A stretch of DNA of 44,358 nt from Zoogloea sp. GTDB lineage: Bacteria; Pseudomonadota; Gammaproteobacteria; Burkholderiales; Rhodocyclaceae. The translations under genes and the position numbers were made by a program. Location: positions 1 to 44,358 of the forward strand of contig NZ_JAQVCN010000038.1 in the NCBI RefSeq assembly GCF_028689785.1, written 5' to 3'. This document shows positions 1-8,757 of the stretch, in pieces. The notes under the pieces are model-generated. The model saw only the letters and a program-made list of their open reading frames with translations. It did not search any database and was not told where the DNA came from. How positions within the stretch are numbered: position 1 is the first letter of the stretch; each line of letters begins with the position of its first letter.

Positions 1-2
1 TG

Positions 3-208
3 GCGACATTGCAGAAATCGGCGTCGAACAGGTAGTGCGAGCACATCGCGGCAAAGCGGGCATTGACCACTCGGCCCTTGCCCTTCTTGACCCTGTCGAC
101 GGCGGTCTTCATGTTGTCGTAAATCCCCCGCCGCGGAATGCCGCCCAGTGCCGCAAAGCTCCGCGTGTGCGCATCAAACAGCATCTCGTGGCCCTGGCTC
201 GGGTACGG
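3..208 (-). pseudogene. IS21-family istA fragment
   Basis: This stretch is nearly the same as part of the intact istA at about 35347-35552, with scattered substitutions, so it is an internal piece of an IS21 transposase read on the minus strand. Similarity stops near 208, where the sequence switches to ISAs1-type coding. The left side runs off the window, so the other end of this copy is unknown. It is a remnant and cannot encode a working transposase. Confidence 0.85.
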
Positions 209-516
209 CGTGTGTGCTCGACGAGGGCGAAGCTCTGCAGCTCGCGCCACTGATCGCCCTTGTAAAGCCTGTCGCCCGCGTCGAAAGCCCAGCAGCGGCG
301 CCATTCTTCCCGGCCGTGTCCCGTGTTGTGGCTCTCCCAGTTCGAGGCAGCCTGCAGCACTCCGCCAACGCCTGCCTGGGCCAGCAGGATCGAGTCGAGC
401 AGCTTCGGGTGGTTGTCCTTCACGCACAACACGTAGTCGGCGCCCCGCTCACGGATCTCGTCTGCGATGGCTGTCTGAGTGCCCATTGCATCAATGGTGA
501 GAACCCCGCAGAGGCC
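209..516 (-). pseudogene. ISAs1-family transposase fragment (middle to C-terminal part)
   Basis: On the minus strand this encodes the ISAs1-type stretch TIDAMGTQTAIADEI, then GADYVLCVKDNHPKL and further residues ending near VEHTRR. In full ISAs1 transposases (about 370 residues) this is the central and following part of the DDE domain. The N-terminal half is missing: the reading frame is fused upstream to an IS66 piece and downstream to the IS21 piece. The whole reads as one open frame across three IS families, which shows that these are joints between remnants and not a gene. Confidence 0.8.
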
Positions 517-885
517 GACCCATTCGGCCAGCGTCGAGCGCGCGAGCGCCATTTCCGCCCGGGCAAAGATGCCTTCCTGGCGATAGAGCGGCAGGTGATC
601 GGCGTATTTGGCGACCAGCACCTGGGCGAGGAGCCCGGCGGTGGGCAGGCCCTTGTCGATCACCTGTGGCGGAACCGGCGCCTGGCGGATCGTCTGGCAG
701 GGGCGGCAGGCCCACTTGCCGCGCACATGGCTCTCGACAGTGAAGATCCCCGGCGTGTAGCCGAGCTTCTCGCTGACGTCCTCGCCGATACGCTGCATCG
801 GGCAGCCGCAGGCGCAGATGGTGGAGTCCGGCTCATGGCGAATCTCGGTGCGCGGCAGTTCAGGTGGCAGCGGCGCGCGCTTGGG
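517..885 (-). pseudogene. IS66-family tnpC fragment
   Basis: The minus strand encodes the IS66 TnpC segment with IGEDVSEKLGYTPGIF, then HVRGKWACRPC (the zinc-finger-like part) and YADHLPLYRQEGIF. The first ~150 residues normally found before this are absent; the frame runs straight into an IS66-type end at 886-932. The C-terminal DDE part is also absent, replaced by ISAs1 coding. It is therefore an internal TnpC fragment left by recombination. Confidence 0.85.
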
Positions 886-932
886 TTAGCGAGCTAAGCG
901 GCTGGGGGAAGATGAGTTTGCCGGGGGCTTAC
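886..932. repeat. IS66-type element end (copy 1 of a dispersed repeat)
   Basis: Read on the minus strand this begins GTAAGCCCCCGGC at 932, the usual GTAAGC start of IS66-family terminal repeats, and runs inward to a short palindrome (TTAGC GA GCTAA, 886-897). A near copy lies at 24761-24807, and a related end in the opposite orientation starts at 3251. The element it belonged to extended leftward from 932. Confidence 0.7.
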
Positions 933-1225
933 GCTCTATCGGCTACGCGTCGCCATCGACCGCGTGCTGGCCGATCCGAAATGGATCCTGGCCATCCAGT
1001 CCCAACTGCGCATCGGGCAGCAAATCGAGTATTTCGATGCCTGAGCCAATCAGCAGTGTTCAGGGCAGATTCTAGAATTCAGGAAGAAAGAGGTCCTGAT
1101 CCGCCAACTCTAGCGGACCTCGGGGAAAAGTTTGTTCAATTAGGTCATGCTCAATTCTCTCAGAGTATCGGGCCAGCACCAAATGCGGGACGGCTCACCA
1201 TTTCGCTGAAGTTCGTCCTAATCAC
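933..1225. other. Interval between IS66 end and diguanylate cyclase; possible gene tail
   Basis: From about 934 the plus strand reads an open frame ending at TGA 1041-1043, containing LYRLRVAIDRVLADPKW and IGQQIEYFDA. It looks like a genuine protein C-terminus that has lost its start to the IS66 junction at 932, but I do not recognise the family. The remaining ~180 bases up to the end of the diguanylate cyclase gene show no gene or clear signal. Confidence 0.3.
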
Positions 1226-3160
1226 TTAAACAAGGTAAGGAGACAGTACCCCCCCCTTCCCGGCATGTTTCGCTCGATACATCCAGTGATCTGCCTCTCT
1301 GAGCAACGCAGCAGGTAACCGCTCCTCTCCTGATGCGTGGACGACCACCCCAATACTCGCACCAAGCTCCACGCTCTGGCCATGGAAGTGCTGCGGGCCA
1401 GAAATAGCGTCCAGAATCTTCTCGGCGACTCGCAAAGCATCGGGGTAGCCGCTCATCAGTCCCTCCAAGACCACGGCAAACTCATCCCCGGCAAAGCGGA
1501 CCGCACAATCCGTTTCGCGGATGCAGTTCTTGATTGCGGCGGCCACCCTGCATAGCACCTGATCTCCCGCCTCGTGCCCAAAACGATCGTTCACCGCTTT
1601 GAATCCGTCGAGGTCGAGGAACAGGAGGCCCAAGTATTTCCCGCTGCGATCAGCCCTGGCCATCGCCCTCGGCAGTACCTCGGCCAGCGCCCGCCGGTTG
1701 AGCAAGCCCGTTAGCGCATCCTGACGTACTTCATGCTCCCGGCGGATTTCTGCCTCCTTCCTCTCTGTGATGTCGTGCAGGAAGGCACTGAATACGGCCT
1801 GTCCATCGATATCGAGGGCTTTGATGCGTACCTCTACCGTGAGCGTCGAACCGTCCTTGCGACGAGCAGGGATCTCCAGGCGCTGATCGAGCATGGTCGT
1901 TGCCCCGCTTGCTCGGTATCGACTCAGACCAGAACGGTGCATCTCAGCCATGCCAGCAGGCACGATAAGCTCTTCCAGTGGCTGGCCCATTGCCTCTAAG
2001 GCAGACCACCCAAAAATGTTCTCAGCCTCCTGGTTCCATGCGGTGACCAAGCCAGCTTGATCCAGAGCGATGTATGCATCGTAGGTGTTCTCCAGGATGG
2101 TCCGGAGCTCCGCCTCACGCTTGCGGAGTTGGCGTTCCGAGTTGATCTGTTGGTCAATGGCCTCGACTAAGCGACGATTTGCCTCCAGCAACTGAGCCGT
2201 TCGATCCTCGACTTTTTGTTCAAGCTCACGTTGCAAGGCAGCTAGGCTCTCCTCAGCGATCTTCCGGGAATTGATATCCTTGATGATGGAGATGAAGTAC
2301 TCCAACCGGCCTAACGCATCCGTTTTCTTGGTGACGCCCAGAGCAATCCAGACCACCTGCCCATCCTTACGCAGGTAGCGCTTCTCCATGTGGTAGTGAT
2401 CAATCTTGTCGTCGATCAGTTGCTGAAGCAGTGACAAGTCCGCACTAAGATCACCCGGATAGGTGATGTCCTGAATGGTCCGCTTCATCAATTCGTCGGC
2501 CTCATAGCCAACAATGCTGCACAACGCGTCGTTCACGCTGATCCAGGCACCATTCGGTGCAACCAGAGCGATCCCCACAGAGGCGAGTTCAAACATCGAC
2601 CGGTAGCGGGCCTCATTGGCCTGCGCGGCCTCCCGAGAGCGCTCGAGACGGCTAGTCGTCGCCATCAAGTGTTCCCGCAGCTGGATTTCATTGCTGACCA
2701 TCTCCGCAAGATCACGCAAGGTGTCCAGTTCATCCGGCGTCAAGTTGTGCGGCTTGCTATCTATCGCACACAGGGTGCCGAGTCGATGGCCTGCGGATGT
2801 CCTGATCGGCACCCCCGCGTAAAAGCAGATATTCGGCGCCCCCCTCACCAAAGGATTATCTGAAAAGCGTTGATCCAAGCGCGCATCGGAGACAACCAGG
2901 GGCTCTCCTCGCAGGATCGTATGAGCGCAAAACGCCACGTCGCGGGGTGTTTCATTCACATCAAGACCGACCTTCGACTTGAACCACTGGCGGTCTTCGT
3001 CGACGAGCGAAACCAACGCGATTGGAACGCGCAGGGATCGTGCCAAGAGCTTTGTCACCCGATCGAATTTGGGCTCGGGAAGCGAATCCAGCAGGTTGAG
3101 GCTTCTCAAAACCTCTAGTCGCTGCTTCTCATCTGATGGGGTCGGAGCAATCATGCGCAC
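1226..3160 (-). CDS. Diguanylate cyclase with GAF and two PAS domains
   Basis: A 644-residue soluble signalling protein predicted to make cyclic di-GMP from two GTP. Order: GAF domain (about 20-160, with the CFYAGVPIRT and LGTLCAID motifs), PAS (about 185-300), a helical linker (about 300-350), a second PAS (about 350-470) and a GGDEF domain (about 475-640). The active-site motif is AGDEF (557-561), a variant still found in active cyclases. RETD at 548-551, five residues before it, matches the RxxD inhibitory site for product feedback. No membrane segment is visible, so sensing is probably cytoplasmic. It stands alone, without a partner gene, between two IS66 ends, so it may have been carried in or trapped by IS activity. 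Confidence 0.93.
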   Translation of the reverse strand: MRMIAPTPSDEKQRLEVLRSLNLLDSLPEPKFDRVTKLLARSLRVPIALVSLVDEDRQWFKSKVGLDVNETPRDVAFCAHTILRGEPLVVSDARLDQRFSDNPLVRGAPNICFYAGVPIRTSAGHRLGTLCAIDSKPHNLTPDELDTLRDLAEMVSNEIQLREHLMATTSRLERSREAAQANEARYRSMFELASVGIALVAPNGAWISVNDALCSIVGYEADELMKRTIQDITYPGDLSADLSLLQQLIDDKIDHYHMEKRYLRKDGQVVWIALGVTKKTDALGRLEYFISIIKDINSRKIAEESLAALQRELEQKVEDRTAQLLEANRRLVEAIDQQINSERQLRKREAELRTILENTYDAYIALDQAGLVTAWNQEAENIFGWSALEAMGQPLEELIVPAGMAEMHRSGLSRYRASGATTMLDQRLEIPARRKDGSTLTVEVRIKALDIDGQAVFSAFLHDITERKEAEIRREHEVRQDALTGLLNRRALAEVLPRAMARADRSGKYLGLLFLDLDGFKAVNDRFGHEAGDQVLCRVAAAIKNCIRETDCAVRFAGDEFAVVLEGLMSGYPDALRVAEKILDAISGPQHFHGQSVELGASIGVVVHASGEERLPAALLREADHWMYRAKHAGKGGVLSPYLV

Positions 3161-3250
3161 TGCTTTTCAGAGAATGACGGATCAGCCTGAGTCTAAGTCA
3201 AAGGGTGGCTGATGCTATTGAGTACAGCACGCGGATAGTGATCTGTTCGT

Positions 3251-3420
3251 AAGCCCCCGGCAATCCCCTCTTGACCGAGCCTCAGGCTGAATCCGGCCTC
3301 CACCAGTGCGGCAACAACTCCCCGATCCGACTCCGCGGCTGAGTCGGCAGGCGGGTGAGGACATCCTTCAAGTAGGCGTAGGGCTCACGCTCATTCAGGC
3401 GTGTGAAGGTTCAATAGGTT
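3251..3420 (-). pseudogene. IS66 end and tnpC C-terminal fragment
   Basis: The plus strand shows an IS66-type terminal start, GTAAGCCCCCGGCAATCC, at 3251. Just inside it, the minus strand encodes the last residues of TnpC: LNEREPYAYLKDVLTRLP, then SRIGELLPHWW and a stop near 3283. The fragment ends near 3420. It lies in the same orientation as the IS66 remnant at 517-932, with the diguanylate cyclase gene between the two. Confidence 0.8.
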
Positions 3421-3498
3421 CTTTCAGGTGGTCACCCGGAGAGATTCTGAGAGACTGGAAATCGCCAAACCCCCAGTCACCTCGAGAGCCTGCCCCGG

Positions 3499-3825
3499 AT
3501 GAACACTCACAAGAATGCCCGATTGACGTCCCTTCGTCGCCTGGAAATGGTTCAAGCCATCACCGAACAGGGTCTGTCTGCATCGCAGGCGGGGGCGGCG
3601 CGCCGTGACCGCCCGCAAGCGGCTCAGCCGCTATCTGGCCGCGGGCGCTGCCGGCCCCAGACCAACGGCAAGGCTGAGCGATTCATCCAGTCCGCCTTGC
3701 GCGAATGGGCCTACGGGCATGCCTACGCAAACTCGGAGCAGCGGCGCGCCGCATTGCCGCTCTGGAATCACTTCTACAACTGGCACCGACCTCACCACGG
3801 GATCGGCTGCCAAACTGTCAAGCGA
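3499..3825 (+). pseudogene. IS481-family transposase, internally deleted
   Basis: The frame starts with the IS481 N-terminal helix-turn-helix region (MNTHKNARLTSLRRLEMVQ, ITEQGLSASQA). It then jumps to the C-terminal catalytic end (QTNGKAERFIQSALREWAYG, YNWHRPHHGIG). A short bridge contains RKRLSRYLAAGAAG in another frame, the region following the HTH. Most of the DDE core (about 200 residues) is missing, so this is an inactive deletion derivative. After 3825 the frame reads into an IS21 end. Confidence 0.8.
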
Positions 3826-4095
3826 CACCAGGAATTGACCCCCTGGCGATATCAGGAACTGACCCCCTACACGGGTTGATGACTGGTTGATGGGGCCGCG
3901 GGCTGGTGGAACACCGCCCCGGCGCGACGCTTGTCTTTGAGGCGGTAGCTATCCCCACGGATGGTGATGACGTGGCTGTGGTGCAGCATGCGGTCGAGGA
4001 TGGCGGTGGCGGCAATCGCGTCGCCAAAGACCACGCCCCATTCAGATACGGTGCGGTTGCTGGTGATGAGGAAGCTAGGTTCCACGTTCCATTTC
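3826..4095 (-). pseudogene. IS21-family end and istB C-terminal fragment
   Basis: Two direct repeats of an IS21-type inner end motif (GGAATTGACCCCCT and GGAACTGACCCCCT) lie at about 3831-3866. The minus strand then encodes the C-terminus of an IstB ATPase: VSEWGVVFGDAIAATAILDR, then HHSHVITIRGDSYRLKDKRR, ending near 3867. The Walker A and B parts are absent because IS256 sequence replaces them after about 4095. It differs clearly from the intact istB at 33749-34555, so it comes from another IS21 subgroup. Confidence 0.8.
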
Positions 4096-4129
4096 ACTGT
4101 GCGGCTGACGTCCAGCACACCGAAGCAGT

Positions 4130-4362
4130 AATCACCGCAACGGTGCCACCGGCAGAGAACGAAGACGGGCCTTTGCGGATCGAGGTGCCGCGCAACCGGG
4201 CTGGCAGTTTCGAGCCGCTGCTCATCCCGAAGTACGAGCGGCGCTTTACCGGCTTCGATGACAAGATCGTCGCCATGTACGCGCGCGGGGTGACGATTCG
4301 CGAGATCCAGGGTTTCCTGGCCGAGCAGTCTGGCACCGAGGTTTCACCTGAATTCATCAGGG
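4130..4362 (+). pseudogene. IS256-family transposase N-terminal fragment
   Basis: The plus strand encodes VPRNRAGSFEPLLIPKYERR, then FDDKIVAMYARGVTIREIQG and SGTEVSPEFI. This is the characteristic N-terminal third of IS256 (mutator-type) transposases, just before the catalytic domain. Both ends are cut: no start codon or DDE residues are present. Confidence 0.8.
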
Positions 4363-4381
4363 TACTGACCCAGCCCCTCAG

Positions 4382-4570
4382 CTACTTGGGAGAGTTCGCG
4401 TTGCCGCGGAGATCCTCGACCTTCTCGACGATGCCCCCGGGCCCCGCCCAGTCCAGTGCGATGAGCTTGAGGTGAAAGACCTGTGCCTCTCCGGTCTTGG
4501 TGGTGGCTCGCCACATAGTGGTAGTTGAGAGCTCAAAAATGGGCCCCATAGGTGTTTTATAGGATGACAT
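4382..4570 (-). CDS. Hypothetical small protein, 62 residues
   Basis: An open frame starting at ATG 4570 (MSSYKTPMGPIFEL...) and ending after NANSPK. Its composition is protein-like, with aromatic and charged residues spread evenly, and no other frame here gives a recognisable product. I see no strong ribosome binding site and no family match. It lies between an IS256 remnant and an ISAs1 remnant, so it may be an original gene that survived, a truncated fragment, or chance. Confidence 0.3.
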   Translation of the reverse strand: MSSYKTPMGPIFELSTTTMWRATTKTGEAQVFHLKLIALDWAGPGGIVEKVEDLRGNANSPK

Positions 4571-4798
4571 GGGAGCATCCTAAGCACAGAGGCGTCGGAG
4601 CGCTATGACTCAGTTCATTGCAAACTGGCGCCGCTGTACCACCAGGGGTCAGGGCCTACGCACTTAATTGTCATCAGCCGCGCCGCTTACTCCAAATGCA
4701 TTCACGCCACCTGAAAGTCGTTCACGTTCATACGCTTGCAGCCGCACCTTGTGGACGGCGCGCAAATCGCGTCTACTCTCGTCTTTTGGACGACGATC

Positions 4799-5372
4799 AT
4801 GGAAACGCCCGCGCCGATGCCCCTGATGAGCTGCCTTGCCGAGATCAACGACCCGCGCCGGGCGGGCTATGCGTGTCGCCATGACCTGCAGGATATCCTG
4901 GCGATCGCCGTCTGCGCGGTGCTCTGCGACATGAACAGTTTCGAAGAGATGGCGTTCTGGGCCGAGCACAAGACGGCCTGGCTCAAGCGTTTCCTGAAGC
5001 TCGAAGGCGGCGTTCCGTCTCACGACACCTTCAACCGGGTGTTCCGCATCCTTGATCCGCGCGCCTTCGAAGAGGCCTTCCGGCGCTGGGTGGGCGGGCT
5101 CGTGCCGGCCGTGGCCAGTGGCACCCTGGCGGTCGATGGCAAGACGGTGCGCGGTTCGGGCGATGGCGCCACCTCGCCGATCCATCTGGTCAGTGCCTTT
5201 GCCACCGACTGCGGCCTCGTGCTGGGACAACAGAAGGTGAACGACAAGAGCAATGAGATCACGGCCATCCCGGAGCTGCTCGATGCGCTCCTGATCAAGG
5301 GCTACCTGGTCACCATCGACGCGATGGGCTGCCAGAGCGAGATTGCCGCGAAGATCCTGGAGAAGAAGCGCA
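4799..5372 (+). pseudogene. ISAs1-family transposase, 3'-truncated
   Basis: Starts METPAPMPLMSCLAEI (ATG 4799; an in-frame ATG at 4736 also exists). It continues through the ISAs1 N-terminal domain (HDLQDILAIAVCAVLCDM, VPSHDTFNRVFRILDP) and the first catalytic region (GTLAVDGKTVRGS), as far as TIDAMGCQSEIAAKILEK. At about 5370 it breaks into a group II intron maturase fragment on the other strand. Full-length members are about 370 residues; only about 190 remain and later catalytic residues are lost. The break falls close to the point where the ISAs1 fragment at 209-516 begins. Confidence 0.85.
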
Positions 5373-5530
5373 TGCAGCCACGTCCGAGACACGTCCTTGC
5401 GGAACGCATCCAGGCGGTCAGCACTGCCCGGTACGGCGTGGTAGTTGAAGTCGCCCTGGACCACACGCTGCAGCCAACATCCGACCACGGGGACCGGTTC
5501 GTGCATGCGTCGCACCCCTTCTCCATGCTC
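5366..5530 (-). pseudogene. Group II intron reverse transcriptase/maturase, C-terminal fragment
   Basis: The minus strand encodes VVGCWLQRVVQGDFNYHAVP, then LDAFRKDVSRTWLHAL. This is the conserved region near the end of bacterial group II intron proteins (pattern: WL..V..G...YHAVP....L..F...V...W...L). The reverse transcriptase core and any intron RNA domains are missing. It is a short leftover squeezed between ISAs1 and IS3 remnants. Confidence 0.7.
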
Positions 5531-5544
5531 TACAGCGTACTCTC

Positions 5545-5760
5545 AGGTAGATCTGGCGCTTGATCCGTTCGCGCTTGAGCAACTGAAAGGAGCTTTCCAC
5601 CACGGCGTTGTAGGTGATGTCGGTCATCAAGGTCACGCCGTCGCCCATCCGCATCATCCCGAAGGGGCTGCTGACCGAATCGGCCCTCGCGTGGGTGGTG
5701 ACATCGAAGTACATGGATGGGCTGTCGAGGCTGGTGGGCGGTTTCGCAGGGCGGTGACGT
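5545..5760 (-). pseudogene. IS3-family transposase (orfB) fragment
   Basis: The minus strand encodes NAVVESSFQLLKRERIKRQI, the conserved glutamate region near the end of the IS3-family integrase core (usual form DNA..ESFF..LK.E). Only this small part is recognisable; the residues before it (about 5613-5760) do not match the family clearly and may be another remnant. Confidence 0.65.
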
Positions 5761-5918
5761 AAGGGCAGGCTTCACCTAGTTAGTGTCCTGATCTTTGCGA
5801 AGTTGGCTCAGATCCGAGTCATTTTCCTGGCTAGGGGTCCCCAAATTTGGGGAGCTCAAATTCTCCATGCAGGTCGGTCAGCAATGCACGGCGTTCCGAA
5901 TGTGCCGCCGCCAAGACA

Positions 5919-6248
5919 ATGAGGAGCCTCGAAATCGCGGAGCTGGTCGATTCTCGCCACGAAAGCGTGAAGCGCGCGATTGAGCGCTGCGCAGAAAAGG
6001 TGCAATCACGTTCCCACCGCTGGTGGAAACGTCTTTCAAGGGAGTAAACGGTAGAGGTCAAACCATCAGCGTTAATCAGCTCGACAAACGCTCCAGCCTG
6101 ATTGTTGTTGCCCCGCTTTGCCCGGAATTTACCGCTCGCATCGTGAATCGCCGGTAAGCGCTCGAGGCCCAAGCCGCTACCGTCCCAGCCCAAGTTTTCA
6201 AGATCCCGTCCACGCTCCCCAAAGCTTTGCAACTCGCCATTGTCCGGC
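5919..6248 (+). pseudogene. Phage regulatory protein Rha-like, broken
   Basis: The frame at 5919 encodes MRSLEIAELVDSRHESVKRA, like the N-terminal part of phage Rha/antirepressor regulators (usual form: EIAELTGKRHDNVKR). After a frameshift near 6000 the coding continues as TISVNQLDKRSSLIVVAPLC, then PEFTARIVNR. An in-frame TAA near 6154 interrupts a further matching tail (ALEAQAATVPAQVFKIPSTL). At 6249 it meets the convergent end of the chemoreceptor gene. It is therefore a decayed prophage gene with one frameshift and one nonsense codon. No other phage gene is nearby. Confidence 0.65.
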
Positions 6249-8288
6249 TCAAGTTCGGAAGCGAGAGATACTGGCTCGGATCTGTATCGAAAGCACTTCC
6301 ATCTCACGAGCCGTGTCTGCAGTTGCGCTGGCCTGAGTGTGGTTATGCACGGCCTGCTCGGCGATGGTTTCGACATTGCGGGCAATCTCACGGGTGGCTG
6401 CACTCTGCTCGCGTAGGGCGTCGGAGATGCCGATCACCGCACTACTGACTTGGCTCGCGCCGGTCTTGATGTCAGAGATCCGGCCGCCGGCCTCACCGGC
6501 GAGCGCAACGCCTTCCTCGACCTGGCCCTCTCCTTTCTTCATGCTTACCACAGCCGTCTCGGCACCGTTCTGGATGTCGTCCACCATCCGGGTGATCTCC
6601 TGAGTGGACAGCGAGGTGCGCTCCGCGAGTTTGCGCACTTCGTCGGCCACCACGGCAAATCCACGCCCTGCTTCGCCGGCCCGTGCGGCTTCAATGGCGG
6701 CATTGAGCGCCAGCAGGTTGGTCTGGTCGGCGATTTCGCGGATCACGTTGACGATGCGGGAGATCGCCTTGGACTCGTCTCCCAGATGCAGCACCGCTTC
6801 GGCCGACTGTCGTACGGTATCTGCGATCATGGACATACTCGATATCGCCTGGTTAATCACCTCGATGCCTGATTCGGATACATCACCCGAGGTTTCCGCA
6901 AGCCCTCGGCACGATTCGGCGTGCTCGGCGACCTGCTGGATGCTGCCGGTCATCTGCTCCACCGCGCTCGCCATCACGACCGCGGACTGGCTTTGGGTTC
7001 CGGAACTGGAGGCGACCGCATCCGAAGCAACTGACAGCTTTCGGGCATTGTCTGCAAGACCGCGGATGCCCGCGTCGATCTCTCCAATCATGCTGCGCAG
7101 GTGGGCGCTCATGTTGTCAAGGGCGCTCAGAAGTTCTCCCACCTCATCGGTAGAATCGGTTTCGATGTGCTGGGTCAGATCCCCTTCGGAAACCCGCTGG
7201 GTAACAGAAACGGCGCGCTGGAGCGGGCGGGTGATCCAGCGCCGGCTCATTACGATCATGGCGCTCACGAGAATCGCCGTAGCGAGGAGCGCAGCCACTA
7301 CGATCTGAATCTGGATCATCCGCACCTCGTGGACAAATTCGTCGGCATAGGCGCTGGTTGCCACAAGCCAACCCCATTTCTCGAAAGGCTGCATGGCGAC
7401 AAGCTTCTCTCTCGCCTCCTTGTCGCCAGCGTTCTGCCACCAATACTGGCTGATGCCCCGCCCCTGTTCGATCAAGCCGCGGATCACTGCAACACCATTC
7501 TTGTCCTTCACATCCAGCAGGTTCTTTCCTTCGGCGGACGGGTGGATCACGGCCATACCAGGCTCGACCTTTGCATCCAGCACGAAGGGATAGCCGGTAT
7601 CTCCGACCCGCACGGCCCTAATCTTGTCCTTAAGTGCCCTGATGCTGTCGGTGAGATCCAGCCCCACGAAAGCGATTCCGATCACCCGCCCGCCATCGTC
7701 CCGGATCGGAACATAGCGGGTCATGTAATCCTTACCGAACAAGGTCGCCTTCCCGACAAAAGGCTTGCCGGCCAGAACCAGCGGGTAAGCCGGGTGCTTC
7801 TGGTCCAGCATAGTGCCCATGACCCGCTCGCCGGCCTTGTTCTTCAGGGAGGTGGCGATGCGATAGAAGTTGTCGCCGTCTCGGGCGAACAAAGTCGCCA
7901 CACCGCCAGTTAGGCGAGAAAACTCATCGACCATAGCGAAGTTGTTATTGAAGACAACGTCGCCCCCTTTCAGCGTGGGGATTGGTCGCTCACCGGACTG
8001 CATGGGGCGCGCCGGATCGCTACTCATCTTTTTAGGTAGGTTGGCTGCGAAGGTGGCGCCGAGCAGGCTTGCCGAGTCCTCGAGTGCGTTCGAGAAGGCC
8101 TCCATCATGTCCGTGATCTGCTGGTTGGTGGTCTGGAGTTCGCGAATACCACGCTGCTCCAGCCGATCACCCAGCCAGAGGGTGAGGGATAGGCCGGCGA
8201 TCAGAAAGACGACGAAAATGATCAATGACAGTGCTGCATTGAGCTTACTGGCAATGCTAGTCCCGAATCTGCCTGGAAATGCTCCCAT
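6249..8288 (-). CDS. Methyl-accepting chemotaxis protein with Cache sensor
   Basis: A 679-residue transmembrane chemoreceptor. Order: TM1 (about 17-38), a long periplasmic double-Cache type sensor (about 42-322, with [19 protein letters not shown] and [20 protein letters not shown]), TM2 (about 325-348), HAMP (about 350-402) and a cytoplasmic signalling coiled coil. The conserved hairpin tip that contacts CheA and CheW is present ([20 protein letters not shown]). The pattern resembles the Cache_3-Cache_2 fusion sensors that bind small organic acids; the ligand cannot be told from sequence alone. The extreme C-terminus (RASISRFRT) has no obvious CheR-tethering pentapeptide. No che genes are near, so it would plug into a chemotaxis array encoded elsewhere. 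Confidence 0.93.
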   Translation of the reverse strand: MGAFPGRFGTSIASKLNAALSLIIFVVFLIAGLSLTLWLGDRLEQRGIRELQTTNQQITDMMEAFSNALEDSASLLGATFAANLPKKMSSDPARPMQSGERPIPTLKGGDVVFNNNFAMVDEFSRLTGGVATLFARDGDNFYRIATSLKNKAGERVMGTMLDQKHPAYPLVLAGKPFVGKATLFGKDYMTRYVPIRDDGGRVIGIAFVGLDLTDSIRALKDKIRAVRVGDTGYPFVLDAKVEPGMAVIHPSAEGKNLLDVKDKNGVAVIRGLIEQGRGISQYWWQNAGDKEAREKLVAMQPFEKWGWLVATSAYADEFVHEVRMIQIQIVVAALLATAILVSAMIVMSRRWITRPLQRAVSVTQRVSEGDLTQHIETDSTDEVGELLSALDNMSAHLRSMIGEIDAGIRGLADNARKLSVASDAVASSSGTQSQSAVVMASAVEQMTGSIQQVAEHAESCRGLAETSGDVSESGIEVINQAISSMSMIADTVRQSAEAVLHLGDESKAISRIVNVIREIADQTNLLALNAAIEAARAGEAGRGFAVVADEVRKLAERTSLSTQEITRMVDDIQNGAETAVVSMKKGEGQVEEGVALAGEAGGRISDIKTGASQVSSAVIGISDALREQSAATREIARNVETIAEQAVHNHTQASATADTAREMEVLSIQIRASISRFRT

Positions 8289-8427
8289 GCTTTTCTCTTT
8301 TTGCTAGTGGGTCGAACTATTTTCATCGGCATATGGCATGCTCAGCTTGAGCGGTGCATGTTGAAGATGCGGGGTGAGTTGATCTTGATCAATTCAGGGC
8401 GCTGTCCTCCCACTCCTCGAGCCAAGC
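8289..8427. other. Upstream region of the chemoreceptor gene
   Basis: This stretch of about 140 bases should hold the promoter of the leftward chemoreceptor gene and the left boundary of the IS5 remnant. I see no clear -35/-10 pair, hairpin or operator in it. Confidence 0.3.
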
Positions 8428-8757
8428 GCGGATACCAGGGCGTTGATAGCCAAGCGGGCTGGCGTGGTGCTGCGCCAGACCTTCGAGAAGGAAGGCCCCA
8501 GCCTCAAGCGCCGAGAGGGTGGCTACGCCCACGCCAAACAGTTCCGGCGCATCCACACCCAACGGCCCAAGGACAAACACAAGCTCTACGCCCTGCACGC
8601 GCCGGAAGTCGAGTGCATCGGCAAGGGCAAGGCCCACCAGGCCTACGAATTCGGGGTGAAAGTGAGCATCGCCACGACGGAGAAAGTCAACCTCATCGTC
8701 GGCGCTCGGGCCTTTCCGGGCAATCCCTACGACGGGCATACACCCACCGGCCACTGA
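8428..8757 (+). pseudogene. IS5-family transposase, central fragment
   Basis: The plus strand encodes LIAKRAGVVLRQTFEKEGPS, then PKDKHKLYALHAPEVECIGK, YEFGVKVSIATT and FPGNPYDGHT. This is the central part of IS5-type (DDE_Tnp_1) transposases, covering the DKHKLY...EVECIGKGKA..YEFG region. The N-terminal and C-terminal parts are missing. The N-terminal part of a transposase of the same type, in the same orientation, lies at 25758-26015, on the far side of the cargo region. Confidence 0.8.

Noticed and set aside
148-897. Long plus-strand frame (249 codons) over the IS fragments
   Set aside because: It is the antisense of the IS66/ISAs1/IS21 coding remnants; the product has no protein-like pattern.
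4664-5515. 283-codon minus-strand frame
   Set aside because: Only its first ~50 codons are real (group II intron maturase end); the rest is antisense of ISAs1.
5831-6403. 190-codon minus-strand frame
   Set aside because: It is antisense to the broken Rha-like gene and to the chemoreceptor end; the plus strand gives the family match.
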